DNA from: GCA-2732805 sp964516605
Lineage (GTDB): Bacteria; Pseudomonadota; Gammaproteobacteria; Coxiellales; Coxiellaceae
Length of the DNA: 20,462 bases
Assembly (NCBI GenBank): GCA_964516605.1
Contig: CAZFAA010000027.1
Coordinates: 1-20,462, forward strand
Direction of reading: 5' to 3'
Shown here: positions 1 through 6,511 of the stretch, one piece after another
Numbering within the stretch: the stretch's first letter is position 1
Layout of the letters: every line of letters begins with the position of its first letter
Program-made: the position numbers and the translations under genes
Notes under the pieces: generated by a model
Database searches by the model: none
What the model was told of the DNA's origin: nothing
The model's input: only the letters and a program-made list of their open reading frames with translations

Positions 1-246
1 CTTGAGAATATCCGCTATGAAGGCACAGTTGATGTGATGAATCATCCGCATGTGCAAGCCGCTGTGACAAAATGGAGTCAAGAAATTGATGGGCGGGGGC
101 GCATTTTATTACGTCTTTCCGGCACCGAGCCATTGATTCGCGTGATGGTTGAAGGCAATCAGGCGGATGAAGTACGTACCGTTGTCGATGATTTGGTGGC
201 GATGATTCGCTCGGTGATTGGTATGGATGCAGCGCCGAGTACGTAG
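1..246 (+). CDS. glmM: Phosphoglucosamine mutase, C-terminal end (partial)
   Basis: Only the last 81 codons are in the window; the frame is open from base 1 and stops with TAG at 244-246. The reading contains GRILLRLSGTEPLIRVMVEG, the phosphate-binding loop of the C-terminal domain of the alpha-D-phosphohexomutase superfamily, in the form typical of GlmM (R-x-SGTEPLIRVMVEG). GlmM converts glucosamine-6-phosphate to glucosamine-1-phosphate in the cytoplasm, on the way to UDP-GlcNAc for peptidoglycan and lipopolysaccharide. In many gammaproteobacteria glmM is followed by secG or tpiA; here it is followed by a riboswitch-controlled permease, so that arrangement is not kept. The active-site serine and metal-binding loop lie outside the window. 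Confidence is high because the motif separates GlmM from the related PGM/PMM enzymes. Confidence 0.93.
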   Translation, partial: LENIRYEGTVDVMNHPHVQAAVTKWSQEIDGRGRILLRLSGTEPLIRVMVEGNQADEVRTVVDDLVAMIRSVIGMDAAPST

Positions 247-268
247 CCGTATCGAGTGGATATTCTTA

Positions 269-297
269 TTGACTTGCTAAAAGCTCTCTGTTAATTT
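269..297 (+). promoter_or_regulatory. Putative sigma-70 promoter for the lysine riboswitch/lysP transcript
   Basis: TTGACT at 269-274 matches five of six bases of the -35 consensus. With a 17-base spacer the -10 position falls on TAATTT (292-297), a weak match. Transcription would begin near 303-305, just where the conserved riboswitch core starts, and this placement is the main support. It lies 22 bases after the glmM stop codon. No experimental start is available. Confidence 0.45.
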
Positions 298-304
298 TTG
301 TGCC

Positions 305-433
305 AGTGAAGAGGTGCGCGGTGTAAGTAGCGAAAGCGAGAGACACAGCGCCGAAGTGGGTCTCAAAACCTGCTGGGCTTAACGGTCAAAGCCGTTAAGA
401 CTGTCACGTTATTTAACGTGGAGTGCTTCGAAG
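305..433 (+). ncRNA. Lysine riboswitch (L box) in the lysP leader
   Basis: The conserved lysine-aptamer blocks occur in the right order: AGAGGTGCGC near 310, AGTAG then GAAAG around 326-336, CGCCGAAG at 349-356, GCTGGG at 372-377, GACTGTCAC near 399-407, and GGAGTGCTTC at 420-429. Two helices are perfect: CTTAACGG/CCGTTAAG (378-385 with 392-399, P4) and CACGTT/AACGTG (405-410 with 415-420, P5). The closing stem P1 can form between GAAG (308-311) and CTTC (426-429). This family binds L-lysine and in proteobacteria lowers expression of lysine synthesis or uptake genes when lysine is plentiful. The next gene is a lysine permease, which fits exactly. The boundaries are accurate to a few bases. 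Confidence 0.95.
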
Positions 434-464
434 ATATGGGACTTTACCTGTATCCTTGTGTTGC

Positions 465-488
465 TCCCCCAGCTTTAGGGGATTTTTT
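465..488 (+). promoter_or_regulatory. Riboswitch expression platform: hairpin covering the lysP Shine-Dalgarno, followed by U6
   Basis: TCCCC (465-469) can pair with GGGGA (478-482) across an eight-base loop. The 3' arm is the lysP Shine-Dalgarno sequence (AGGGGA, 477-482), six bases before the ATG at 489. Six T residues (483-488) follow the stem directly, so the same hairpin could hide the ribosome binding site, act as a short intrinsic terminator, or do both. Which of these operates cannot be decided from sequence; the five-base-pair stem is short for a terminator, so sequestration is slightly favoured. Confidence 0.6.
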
Positions 489-1958
489 ATGTTTCGTGCC
501 AAAATAAAATGGCCTTCTTTTTTTTCTATTCCAACTAAATCACCGCAGTTACATCGGCACTTAAAATCACGTCAATTATCGATGATTGCCATTGGTGGTT
601 GTATTGGTACAGGTTTATTTCTAGCTAGTGGTTTATCCATTCATCAAGCAGGGCCAGGTGGCGTCATGTTAGCTTTTGCATTGATGGGGTTGATGGTGTA
701 TTTCGTCATGACTAGCCTTGGTGAAATGGCGGCATTTTTACCAACTGCAGGATCTTTTTATACGTATGGTACGCATTTTTTTGATCCGGCTTTTGGTTTC
801 GCGCAGGGCGTAAATTATTGGTATAACTGGGCCATTACGCTGGCTGCTGAGATTGCGGCGGCCGCGATGATTATGAAATTTTGGTTTCCAAGTAGTGCGG
901 CACTGGATTGGAGTGTTTTATTTTTAGGATTATTGCTAGCGATTAATCTGCTGTCCGTGAAAGGTTTTGGTGAGATTGAATTTTGGATGTCGCTCGTTAA
1001 AGTGATCGTGGTGCTGCTATTTATTATTTGTGGTGCGTTGATTGCAGCAGGTGTGATTGGTCATCATGCTGTGGGTATGCAGAACTGGCGCATTGCTGGA
1101 GCGCCCTTTCATGGCGGATTTCTCGCTTTTTTAGGCGTGTTTATGGTGGCCGGTTTTTCCTTTCAAGGAACGGAATTGGTTGGTGTGGCTGCAGGCGAAA
1201 GCGATGAGCCGCAAATCAGTATTCCGCGTGCGATCAAAAAAGTGTTTTGGCGTATTTTATTATTTTATATTTGTTCATTATTTATTATCAGCACCTTGAT
1301 ACCCTATACATCGCCACAGCTATTGCATAATGATGTTGTGACCAGTCCTTTTACCTTAGTGTTTTCACAGAGTGGCTTGCATTATGCTGCGGGGCTCATG
1401 AATTTGGTCATCCTGATGGCGGTGCTATCGGCCGGAAATTCAGGCATGTATGCGTCAACGCGTATGTTGTGGTTTCTATCAAAAAAAGGCCATGCGCCTG
1501 CATTTTTTGGTTATCTGGATCGACGTGGTGTGCCGCTTTTTGCGTTGTTGGCGACAACCTTAGTGGGTGCTCTTGCATTTCTGACCTCAACATTTGGTAA
1601 TGGTTTGGTGTATGTGTGGTTACTGAATGCGTCGGGATTATCAGGTTTTATTACGTGGCTTGGTATTGCCATCAGTCATTATCGGTTTAGGCGGGCGTAT
1701 GTGTTGCAAGGGCGCGATTTAAAAGCGCTGCCTTATCGAGCAAAATGGTTTCCGTTTGGTCCTATTTTTGCTGTGTTGTTGTGTGTCTTTGTGATGGTTG
1801 GACAAGACATGGATGTATTTTCAGGTCATGTGGATTGGCATGGTATGCTTGTATCTTATATTGGATTACCTGTTTTTCTAGCATTATGGTTTGGTTATAA
1901 GTGGATACATAAAACTAAAGTCGTACCGTTGAAACAATGTCGGTTTGATACGTTGTGA
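489..1958 (+). CDS. lysP: Lysine-specific APC-family permease (LysP)
   Basis: This is a 489-residue inner-membrane amino acid permease with about twelve hydrophobic segments. It carries the APC/AAT-family marks IGGCIGTGLF (35-44), QAGPGG (53-58), SLGEMAAFLP (86-95) and GFSFQGTELVGVAAGES (222-238). It matches the E. coli lysine permease as I recall it in length and along most of its path, including AGNSGMYASTRML and ISHYRFRR-YVLQG in the second half. It imports L-lysine by proton symport. An ATG at 489 was chosen because AGGGGA lies six bases upstream; an upstream in-frame TTG at 423 falls inside the riboswitch and is not a credible start. The lysine riboswitch directly upstream independently supports lysine as substrate. 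The gene ends 15 bases from the convergent kinase-like gene; no strong terminator is visible. Confidence 0.95.
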   Translation: MFRAKIKWPSFFSIPTKSPQLHRHLKSRQLSMIAIGGCIGTGLFLASGLSIHQAGPGGVMLAFALMGLMVYFVMTSLGEMAAFLPTAGSFYTYGTHFFDPAFGFAQGVNYWYNWAITLAAEIAAAAMIMKFWFPSSAALDWSVLFLGLLLAINLLSVKGFGEIEFWMSLVKVIVVLLFIICGALIAAGVIGHHAVGMQNWRIAGAPFHGGFLAFLGVFMVAGFSFQGTELVGVAAGESDEPQISIPRAIKKVFWRILLFYICSLFIISTLIPYTSPQLLHNDVVTSPFTLVFSQSGLHYAAGLMNLVILMAVLSAGNSGMYASTRMLWFLSKKGHAPAFFGYLDRRGVPLFALLATTLVGALAFLTSTFGNGLVYVWLLNASGLSGFITWLGIAISHYRFRRAYVLQGRDLKALPYRAKWFPFGPIFAVLLCVFVMVGQDMDVFSGHVDWHGMLVSYIGLPVFLALWFGYKWIHKTKVVPLKQCRFDTL

Positions 1959-1973
1959 GGGTAGCACTCGCCA

Positions 1974-2693
1974 CTATTCCCACAGCAGATTTTCAAGATG
2001 GATGCGCAGATCGCCTGCTGTTTTGAATTTACGGCTGATGAGAGATGCTTTGCGACCAAGAATAATTTTTTTGATGTTTTCTGGCATTTTGCTGTAATAG
2101 CGGTTCCCACCAATCATTTCATGCAATACGTCAATCAGGTCATAGACGTCTTGTTGAATTTGTTTTTTAGTGGGGCGGCCTAGGTGTAATAAATCGATTA
2201 AGTGTACTTCGTAACTTAATCCTTTGCGTTTAATGATGATGTTGTCAGAGTGGATATCGCCATGGTATTCCTTAATAGCATGGACTTGTTCAACGCCTTT
2301 AACCAGTTCATAGAAAAGGTGTAATGCTTCAAAAGGAACGAGACGTTGCGAGCGTTGCTTGGCCAAATGTTTGGATAACACATGTCCGTCCACAAAATCG
2401 GAGACGAGAAAATCTAATCGTTCGTTATCGCTGGTGGTCAATATATCTTGATGGTGGTAGCGAATGATAATTGGGCAGCTGCGTAACTTATACAGTTTTT
2501 TAGCGTACGCAATTTGGGGTAATTGTTTGGGGCGGTTGCGCTTATTATAAAATAATTTGGCAGCACGAATAATGCCAGTACTGCGTTCTTCTATTTTGTA
2601 TACTTCACCTTCCCAGCCGCAGCCGAGAAACGCTTTGATACGGTATTGACGACTGAGTAGGGTGCCAGGTTGTAAGTCATAAAGCGAAGGCAT
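1974..2693 (-). CDS. Small stand-alone Ser/Thr protein kinase-like protein
   Basis: The product is 239 residues, essentially one protein kinase fold with no extra domain, signal peptide or clear transmembrane segment. Visible elements are the glycine-rich loop G24-C-G26-W-E-G29, candidate ATP-binding lysine K46 in RAAKLF, the catalytic loop HGDIHSDN (144-151) with D146 and N151, and a DFG-position D167 in IDLLHLG. HGD replaces HRD and DLL replaces DFG, but the core K/D/N/D residues remain, so catalysis is plausible. The sequence resembles bacterial eukaryotic-like (Hanks-type) kinases or kinase-fold small-molecule phosphotransferases; the substrate is unknown. Intracellular bacteria export some such kinases, but no secretion signal can be read here. 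The start at 2693 has only a weak upstream GGA as a ribosome site. The gene is divergent from the sterol reductase and convergent with lysP. Confidence 0.85.
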   Translation of the reverse strand: MPSLYDLQPGTLLSRQYRIKAFLGCGWEGEVYKIEERSTGIIRAAKLFYNKRNRPKQLPQIAYAKKLYKLRSCPIIIRYHHQDILTTSDNERLDFLVSDFVDGHVLSKHLAKQRSQRLVPFEALHLFYELVKGVEQVHAIKEYHGDIHSDNIIIKRKGLSYEVHLIDLLHLGRPTKKQIQQDVYDLIDVLHEMIGGNRYYSKMPENIKKIILGRKASLISRKFKTAGDLRIHLENLLWE

Positions 2694-3007
2694 AGGGTAT
2701 TCCGTATCTTAGGCTTGAGCAGACTTTATACATGACTTTTCTGCTAAAAGAAAGGCTTTTTTAAAGATTGGGCGCCGAGAATCGTGAATAGGAAATTGGG
2801 GATAAGTTGCTGCCCAACGTATTTTATTTGCCGATTATCGCCTAGCGTTTACCAATATTAGTGATGTCACGTTGATGACATTCACCCAGTTCTCGACTTG
2901 TTATTCTCGGTGCCTGATATTTTTCTCAGTCCCTGATCTTTATTTCTGATTCCCCATCCTTCGTTCGCCTGATATACTTTGTTCATCTTTAATCAAGGAG
3001 ATTGTAC
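2694..3007. other. Intergenic region between divergent genes, with a spaced inverted repeat
   Basis: No gene is visible. A 12-base inverted repeat with one mismatch brackets most of the region: GGCGCCGAGAAT at 2771-2782 and ATTCTCGGTGCC at 2903-2914, the outer ends 144 bases apart. Inside it, GTGATGTCA near 2859 can pair with TGACATTCAC near 2877-2886, with a bulge. The left part should hold the promoter of the minus-strand kinase gene (TATAAA on the minus strand, at 2725-2730, is one candidate -10) and the right part that of the sterol reductase. The repeat could be a small noncoding element, a cruciform regulatory site or chance. Confidence 0.4.
2970..2978 (+). promoter_or_regulatory. Putative extended -10 promoter of the sterol reductase gene
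   Basis: TGATATACT is a TGn extended -10 followed by TATACT (2973-2978; five of six bases match consensus). There is no good -35 at the usual distance (TTCCCC at 2950-2955), which extended -10 promoters tolerate. Transcription would start near 2985, giving a leader of roughly 23 bases with AAGGAG at 2995-3000. Confidence 0.45.
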
Positions 3008-4372
3008 ATGGTCAGCACTCACAAAGAGTCCCATGGTGTTCAGTATTGGTTTCATCATACGGTATTCCCAATTTTTTTAATTATTGTGTGTCCTTCGACG
3101 GCGTTACTTATGTGGACGATTAACGTGGAGCATGCCGGGTCGTTGTTCCAGTTTTATAGTTATGTGATGCAACATGGTTTTTTTCAGGTGATGTATTCCT
3201 TGTGGGCCCCTGTTTATTTGGGCACCGCTATGGGTTGGAAGATGATTGGTATTTTTGCATTGGTGCAATTGCTCTTGATGCGACTCGTGCCTGGGAAACG
3301 CTGTGAGGGGCCGATTACACCATGTGGTAATGTGCCTGTGTATAAAGGTAATGGTTTTGCCTGCTTTCTCATCACGCTGGCGTTATTTTTAGGTGGCAGT
3401 TATGGTATGCATTGGTTTTCAGCTACTATTGTGTACGATAACTTTGCAGGTATGATTGGTGCGTTGAATATTTTTAGTTTGGTGTTCTGTTTGTTTCTGT
3501 ATTTTAAAGGACGTTTTGCCCCCTCAAGTAGTGACAGTGGTATCACTGGAAATTTTATTTTTGATTATTACTGGGGTACTGAGTTATACCCGTGTTTGTT
3601 GGGGTGGAATTTAAAAATGTTTACCAACTGCCGTTTTGGCATGATGGGCTGGCCGGTTATTATTGTCTCCTTTGCGGCAAAGCAAGCAGCACTGTATGGT
3701 TTAAGTGATTCGATGTTGGTTGCTATGCTTATCATGATGACGTATCTGACCAAGTTTTTTATCTGGGAAACCGGCTACCTGCGTTCGATTGATATCATGC
3801 ATGATAGGGCAGGCTTTTATATTTGTTGGGGCTGTTTGGTGTGGGTGCCTTCTATCTATACGTCGCCGATTTTGTATCTGGTGAATCACCCTGTGCATTT
3901 GGGTGCTGTGGCGGCAACGCTGATTGCTGTGCTCGGGGTGTCTAGCGTGATGATTAATTTTTTTGCGGATCATCAACGTCAAAAAGTACGGGCTACAGCT
4001 GGAAATTGTAAAGTGTGGGGTAAAAAGCCTGTGCTGATACACGCTGAATACACCACCACAGAAGGTCAGGTTAAAAGCACCGTGTTATTAGCATCAGGGT
4101 GGTGGGGCGTAGCGCGGCATTTTCATTATTTACCTGAAATTTTAGGCGCCTTTTTTTGGACGCTACCAGCGCTGCTTTTTAATGCGTTACCTTATTTTTA
4201 TGTGGTGTTTTTAACCATACTGTTGGTGCACCGTTCTTTGCGTGATGAAGAAAAATGCCGGCAGAAGTATGGGCGTTATTGGCAAGCCTATTGCGATGCG
4301 GTGCCTTCACGAATTATTCCAGGGATTAAGTTTGGAAACCATAACAAAGAGCTGGATCCTATTCCTAAATAA
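3008..4372 (+). CDS. Eukaryotic-type sterol reductase, DHCR7/ERG4/ERG24 family
   Basis: This 454-residue polytopic membrane protein reads like a 7-dehydrocholesterol reductase along nearly its whole length. Diagnostic blocks, in order, are GPITPCGNVPVYKGNG (101-116), NFIFDYYWGTELYP (182-195), NCRFGMMGWP (207-216), HDRAGFYICWGCLVWVPS (265-282) followed by YTSP, GWWGVARHFHYLPEI (364-378), and the C-terminal signature RDEEKCRQKYGRYW (412-425) ending in YC and RIIPGI. Family members reduce a sterol ring or side-chain double bond with NADPH in a membrane; the blocks favour the delta-7 (DHCR7) branch, but delta-14 or delta-24 activity cannot be excluded. Homologues are known in Coxiella burnetii and some chlamydia-like amoeba symbionts. 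The ATG at 3008 was chosen because AAGGAG lies seven bases upstream; an in-frame TTG at 3002 is too close. No other sterol genes are in the window. Confidence 0.93.
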   Translation: MVSTHKESHGVQYWFHHTVFPIFLIIVCPSTALLMWTINVEHAGSLFQFYSYVMQHGFFQVMYSLWAPVYLGTAMGWKMIGIFALVQLLLMRLVPGKRCEGPITPCGNVPVYKGNGFACFLITLALFLGGSYGMHWFSATIVYDNFAGMIGALNIFSLVFCLFLYFKGRFAPSSSDSGITGNFIFDYYWGTELYPCLLGWNLKMFTNCRFGMMGWPVIIVSFAAKQAALYGLSDSMLVAMLIMMTYLTKFFIWETGYLRSIDIMHDRAGFYICWGCLVWVPSIYTSPILYLVNHPVHLGAVAATLIAVLGVSSVMINFFADHQRQKVRATAGNCKVWGKKPVLIHAEYTTTEGQVKSTVLLASGWWGVARHFHYLPEILGAFFWTLPALLFNALPYFYVVFLTILLVHRSLRDEEKCRQKYGRYWQAYCDAVPSRIIPGIKFGNHNKELDPIPK

Positions 4373-4402
4373 ATCGTAATACAGCTGGGCTTTCAGCAAA
4401 TC

Positions 4403-4837
4403 TTAAGTCGTACACTGAATGCGGCATGAGACCCACGAGCCGGAACATGTGGCGCGACTTAATTTGAATGGTCGCCCATTTAAATTGCAGTTATTCACAT
4501 TTAAAACTGATGGGTAGGCGGTATAGGTCGATATCTCCACGCCTGGAGACGATGACTGAGTTGTGCTGTAAAAGCAATGCATGACCCCCTGAGGATCGGC
4601 GATAACATTGTTGTATAGGCTAGGCCCTGTCGCCGGTCCAGGATCAGTTGATTGTCCTGTAGCAGTCACACGTACCCCTGTCGAAGCCGTAATATTTCCA
4701 AAATAGAGATGGAGTCCACCTTGACTTGTGATTGTTATGGCGCTGGGGGTTGGGCACTGATAATAATAACTACCCGCATATGCCGAAACAGTTAATACGC
4801 TGGACAGCGCGATGATGGCTTTAATGATAGACTGCAT
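4403..4837 (-). CDS. Small exported Cys-containing protein of unknown function
   Basis: The 144-residue product starts with a classical signal peptide: MQSIIKAIIALSSVLTVSAYA, with probable cleavage after AYA, so it is likely periplasmic or secreted. The mature part begins with GSYYYQCP and carries six cysteines, two of them in the short C-terminal stretch CRIQC, which suggests disulfides. The rest is rich in Ser, Thr, Gly and Asn, as expected of a beta-rich extracytoplasmic domain. An ATG at 4837 is preferred over the in-frame ATG at 4858, because GGAG lies eight bases before the former and the longer form would put charged residues before the signal peptide. It may belong with the small secreted DUF3757-like proteins of Legionellales, but I am not sure. 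It converges on the sterol reductase gene with a 30-base gap. Confidence 0.72.
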   Translation of the reverse strand: MQSIIKAIIALSSVLTVSAYAGSYYYQCPTPSAITITSQGGLHLYFGNITASTGVRVTATGQSTDPGPATGPSLYNNVIADPQGVMHCFYSTTQSSSPGVEISTYTAYPSVLNVNNCNLNGRPFKLSRATCSGSWVSCRIQCTT

Positions 4838-4961
4838 TTCCTTGTCTCCAGAATCCATGGATTAAACTTGTATGACTGTATACTGAGTGGAAAAACTGCG
4901 CAAGCATGGTGCAACTCACTTTAGGAACTGCTGCTAGACAATAAATAGCCATCCTGCTAGA

Positions 4962-4977
4962 CTCCGCTTCTTTGGAG
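4962..4977 (+). promoter_or_regulatory. guaB ribosome binding site, possibly in a weak hairpin
   Basis: GGAG (4974-4977) lies eight bases before the ATG at 4986 and fixes the guaB start. CTCC (4962-4965) can pair with it across an eight-base loop, which might damp translation. A nine-base direct repeat, CTGCTAGAC, occurs just upstream at 4931-4939 and 4954-4962. Both are short and could be chance; no known purine operator is recognised. Confidence 0.3.
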
Positions 4978-4985
4978 ATTTGCTC

Positions 4986-6458
4986 ATGCTCAGAATCCTC
5001 GAAGAAGCACTGACCTTTGACGATGTTCTATTGGTACCTGGTTTTGCTGAGGTGCTGCCTAAAGATGTCGACCTTAAAACCCAATTGACCCGTGATATTC
5101 CGTTAAATATACCCTTGTTATCTGCTGCCATGGATACCGTCACTGAAGCACGTTTGGCTGTGGCGCTCGCCGAAGAAGGTGGTATTGGTGTATTGCATAA
5201 AAACATGAGTATCGAGGAGCAGGCGGGGCAGGTGCGCCAGGTGAAGAAATTTGAAAGCGGTGTGGTCAGTGACCCGGTGACGATTTCGCCTGATGCGACG
5301 GTTGCCGAATACATTCGTTTGCGCGAGTTGTACCACATTTCTGGTATGCCGGTTGTCGCCGGTAATAAAGTGGTGGGTATTATTACCAGTCGCGATACAC
5401 GCTTTGAAAATAATTTCGATCAACCCGTTTCGCAAGTGATGACACCGAAAGAGCGTTTAATTACCGTTCCAGAAGGCGTGAGCCATGAGCAGGTGCGTGA
5501 AGTATTTCGCCAAAACCGTGTGGAAAAGCTGATTTGTGTGAATGATGCATTTGAGTTAGTTGGTATGTATACCGTGCGTGATATTTTAAAAACAGAGCAA
5601 AATCCACTGGCTGCTAAAACACAAAAAGGCCAATTACTTGTTGCGGCAGCAGTTGGCACCTCGGCGGATACTTATGATCGTGTGATGGCGTTAGTGGAAG
5701 CTAAGACTGATTTAATCGTAGTGGATACGGCACACGGATACTCTAAAGGCGTGATCGACATGGTGAAATGGATTAAGCAGCATTACCCGCAGGTGCAGAT
5801 TATGGCGGGTAATATTGCCACGGCGGATTCGGCGTTGGCGCTCGCTAAAGCTGGTGCGGATGCCGTGAAAGTGGGTATGGGTCCTGGATCCATTTGTACG
5901 ACGCGCATTGTAGCAGGCGTGGGAGTGCCGCAGATTACGGCGATTTCAAATGTAGCGGATGCGCTGAAAAAACTCGGCATTCCGGTTATTGCCGATGGTG
6001 GTATTCGTTTTTCAGGGGATTTGTGTAAGGCGATTGTGGCAGGCGCTAGCGCGGTGATGATCGGTGGTTTGTTTGCTGGTACCGAAGAAGCGCCTGGAGA
6101 AGTGGTGTTGTATCAGGGGCGTTCGTATAAAGCCTATCGTGGTATGGGTTCTGTGGGGGCGATGTCGCAGCGTCATGGGTCGAGTGATCGTTACTTTCAA
6201 GATAATAATAAATCAGAAGTCGGTAAGCTTGTGCCCGAAGGCATTGAAGGCCGCGTTCCTTTCAAAGGCCCTCTTAAAGCGGTGGTGCATCAGTTAACGG
6301 GTGGATTGCGTTCCAGTATGGGTTATACGGGAACACGCAGTATTGATGAGATGCGCCAGAAGGCTTCGTTTGTGCGCATCACCAGTGCCGGCATGCGTGA
6401 ATCGCATGTGCATGATGTCATCATCACGAAAGAAGCGCCTAATTATTCCATAGAATAA
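4986..6458 (+). CDS. guaB: Inosine-5'-monophosphate dehydrogenase
   Basis: GuaB oxidises IMP to XMP with NAD+, the committed step of guanine nucleotide synthesis, in the cytoplasm. The 490-residue protein has the standard layout: N-terminal barrel start LTFDDVLLVPG (9-19), two CBS repeats at about 95-205 (TISPDATVAEYI and LITVPEGVSHEQV), then the rest of the TIM barrel. The catalytic loop GPGSICTTR has Cys304, the flap region GMGSVGAMSQRHGSSDRYFQ is intact, and IEGRVPFKG follows. Length and motifs match the usual bacterial enzyme, so the regulatory CBS module is retained. The ATG at 4986 is used rather than the TTG at 4980, because GGAG lies eight bases upstream and MLRI matches the common N-terminus. 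guaA follows after 53 bases, so the two are probably co-transcribed. Confidence 0.98.
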   Translation: MLRILEEALTFDDVLLVPGFAEVLPKDVDLKTQLTRDIPLNIPLLSAAMDTVTEARLAVALAEEGGIGVLHKNMSIEEQAGQVRQVKKFESGVVSDPVTISPDATVAEYIRLRELYHISGMPVVAGNKVVGIITSRDTRFENNFDQPVSQVMTPKERLITVPEGVSHEQVREVFRQNRVEKLICVNDAFELVGMYTVRDILKTEQNPLAAKTQKGQLLVAAAVGTSADTYDRVMALVEAKTDLIVVDTAHGYSKGVIDMVKWIKQHYPQVQIMAGNIATADSALALAKAGADAVKVGMGPGSICTTRIVAGVGVPQITAISNVADALKKLGIPVIADGGIRFSGDLCKAIVAGASAVMIGGLFAGTEEAPGEVVLYQGRSYKAYRGMGSVGAMSQRHGSSDRYFQDNNKSEVGKLVPEGIEGRVPFKGPLKAVVHQLTGGLRSSMGYTGTRSIDEMRQKASFVRITSAGMRESHVHDVIITKEAPNYSIE

Positions 6459-6466
6459 TGCCATCA

Positions 6467-6484
6467 CCCGCTTGCGGGGCAAGC
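6467..6484 (+). other. Small GC-rich hairpin between guaB and guaA
   Basis: Two mutually exclusive hairpins can be drawn. CCCG (6467-6470) pairs with CGGG (6475-6478) around a CTTG tetraloop, or GCTTGC (6470-6475) pairs with GCAAGC (6479-6484) around GGG. No T-run follows, so it is not a convincing terminator. It could tune the guaB/guaA ratio through RNA processing, but this is speculative. Confidence 0.35.
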
Positions 6485-6511
6485 TATGATTTTACTATTT
6501 AAGGTAATACT

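Noticed and set aside
423..488. N-terminal extension of lysP from an in-frame TTG at 423
   Set aside because: It lies in the 3' end of the riboswitch, has no ribosome site, and the residues (RRYGTLPVSLCCSPS) do not look like a LysP N-terminus. The ATG at 489 has AGGGGA at the right distance.
2913..2975. Repeated CCTGAT-like words upstream of the sterol reductase as an operator array
   Set aside because: They occur near 2913, 2932, 2945 and 2968, but the spacing (19, 13, 23) is irregular, the words are short and one is imperfect; the last overlaps the -10 candidate.
4864..4884. Promoter for guaB at TATACT (4879-4884)
   Set aside because: The -10-like word is good, but there is no acceptable -35, and the TG is not at the extended -10 spacing, so I did not list it as a feature.
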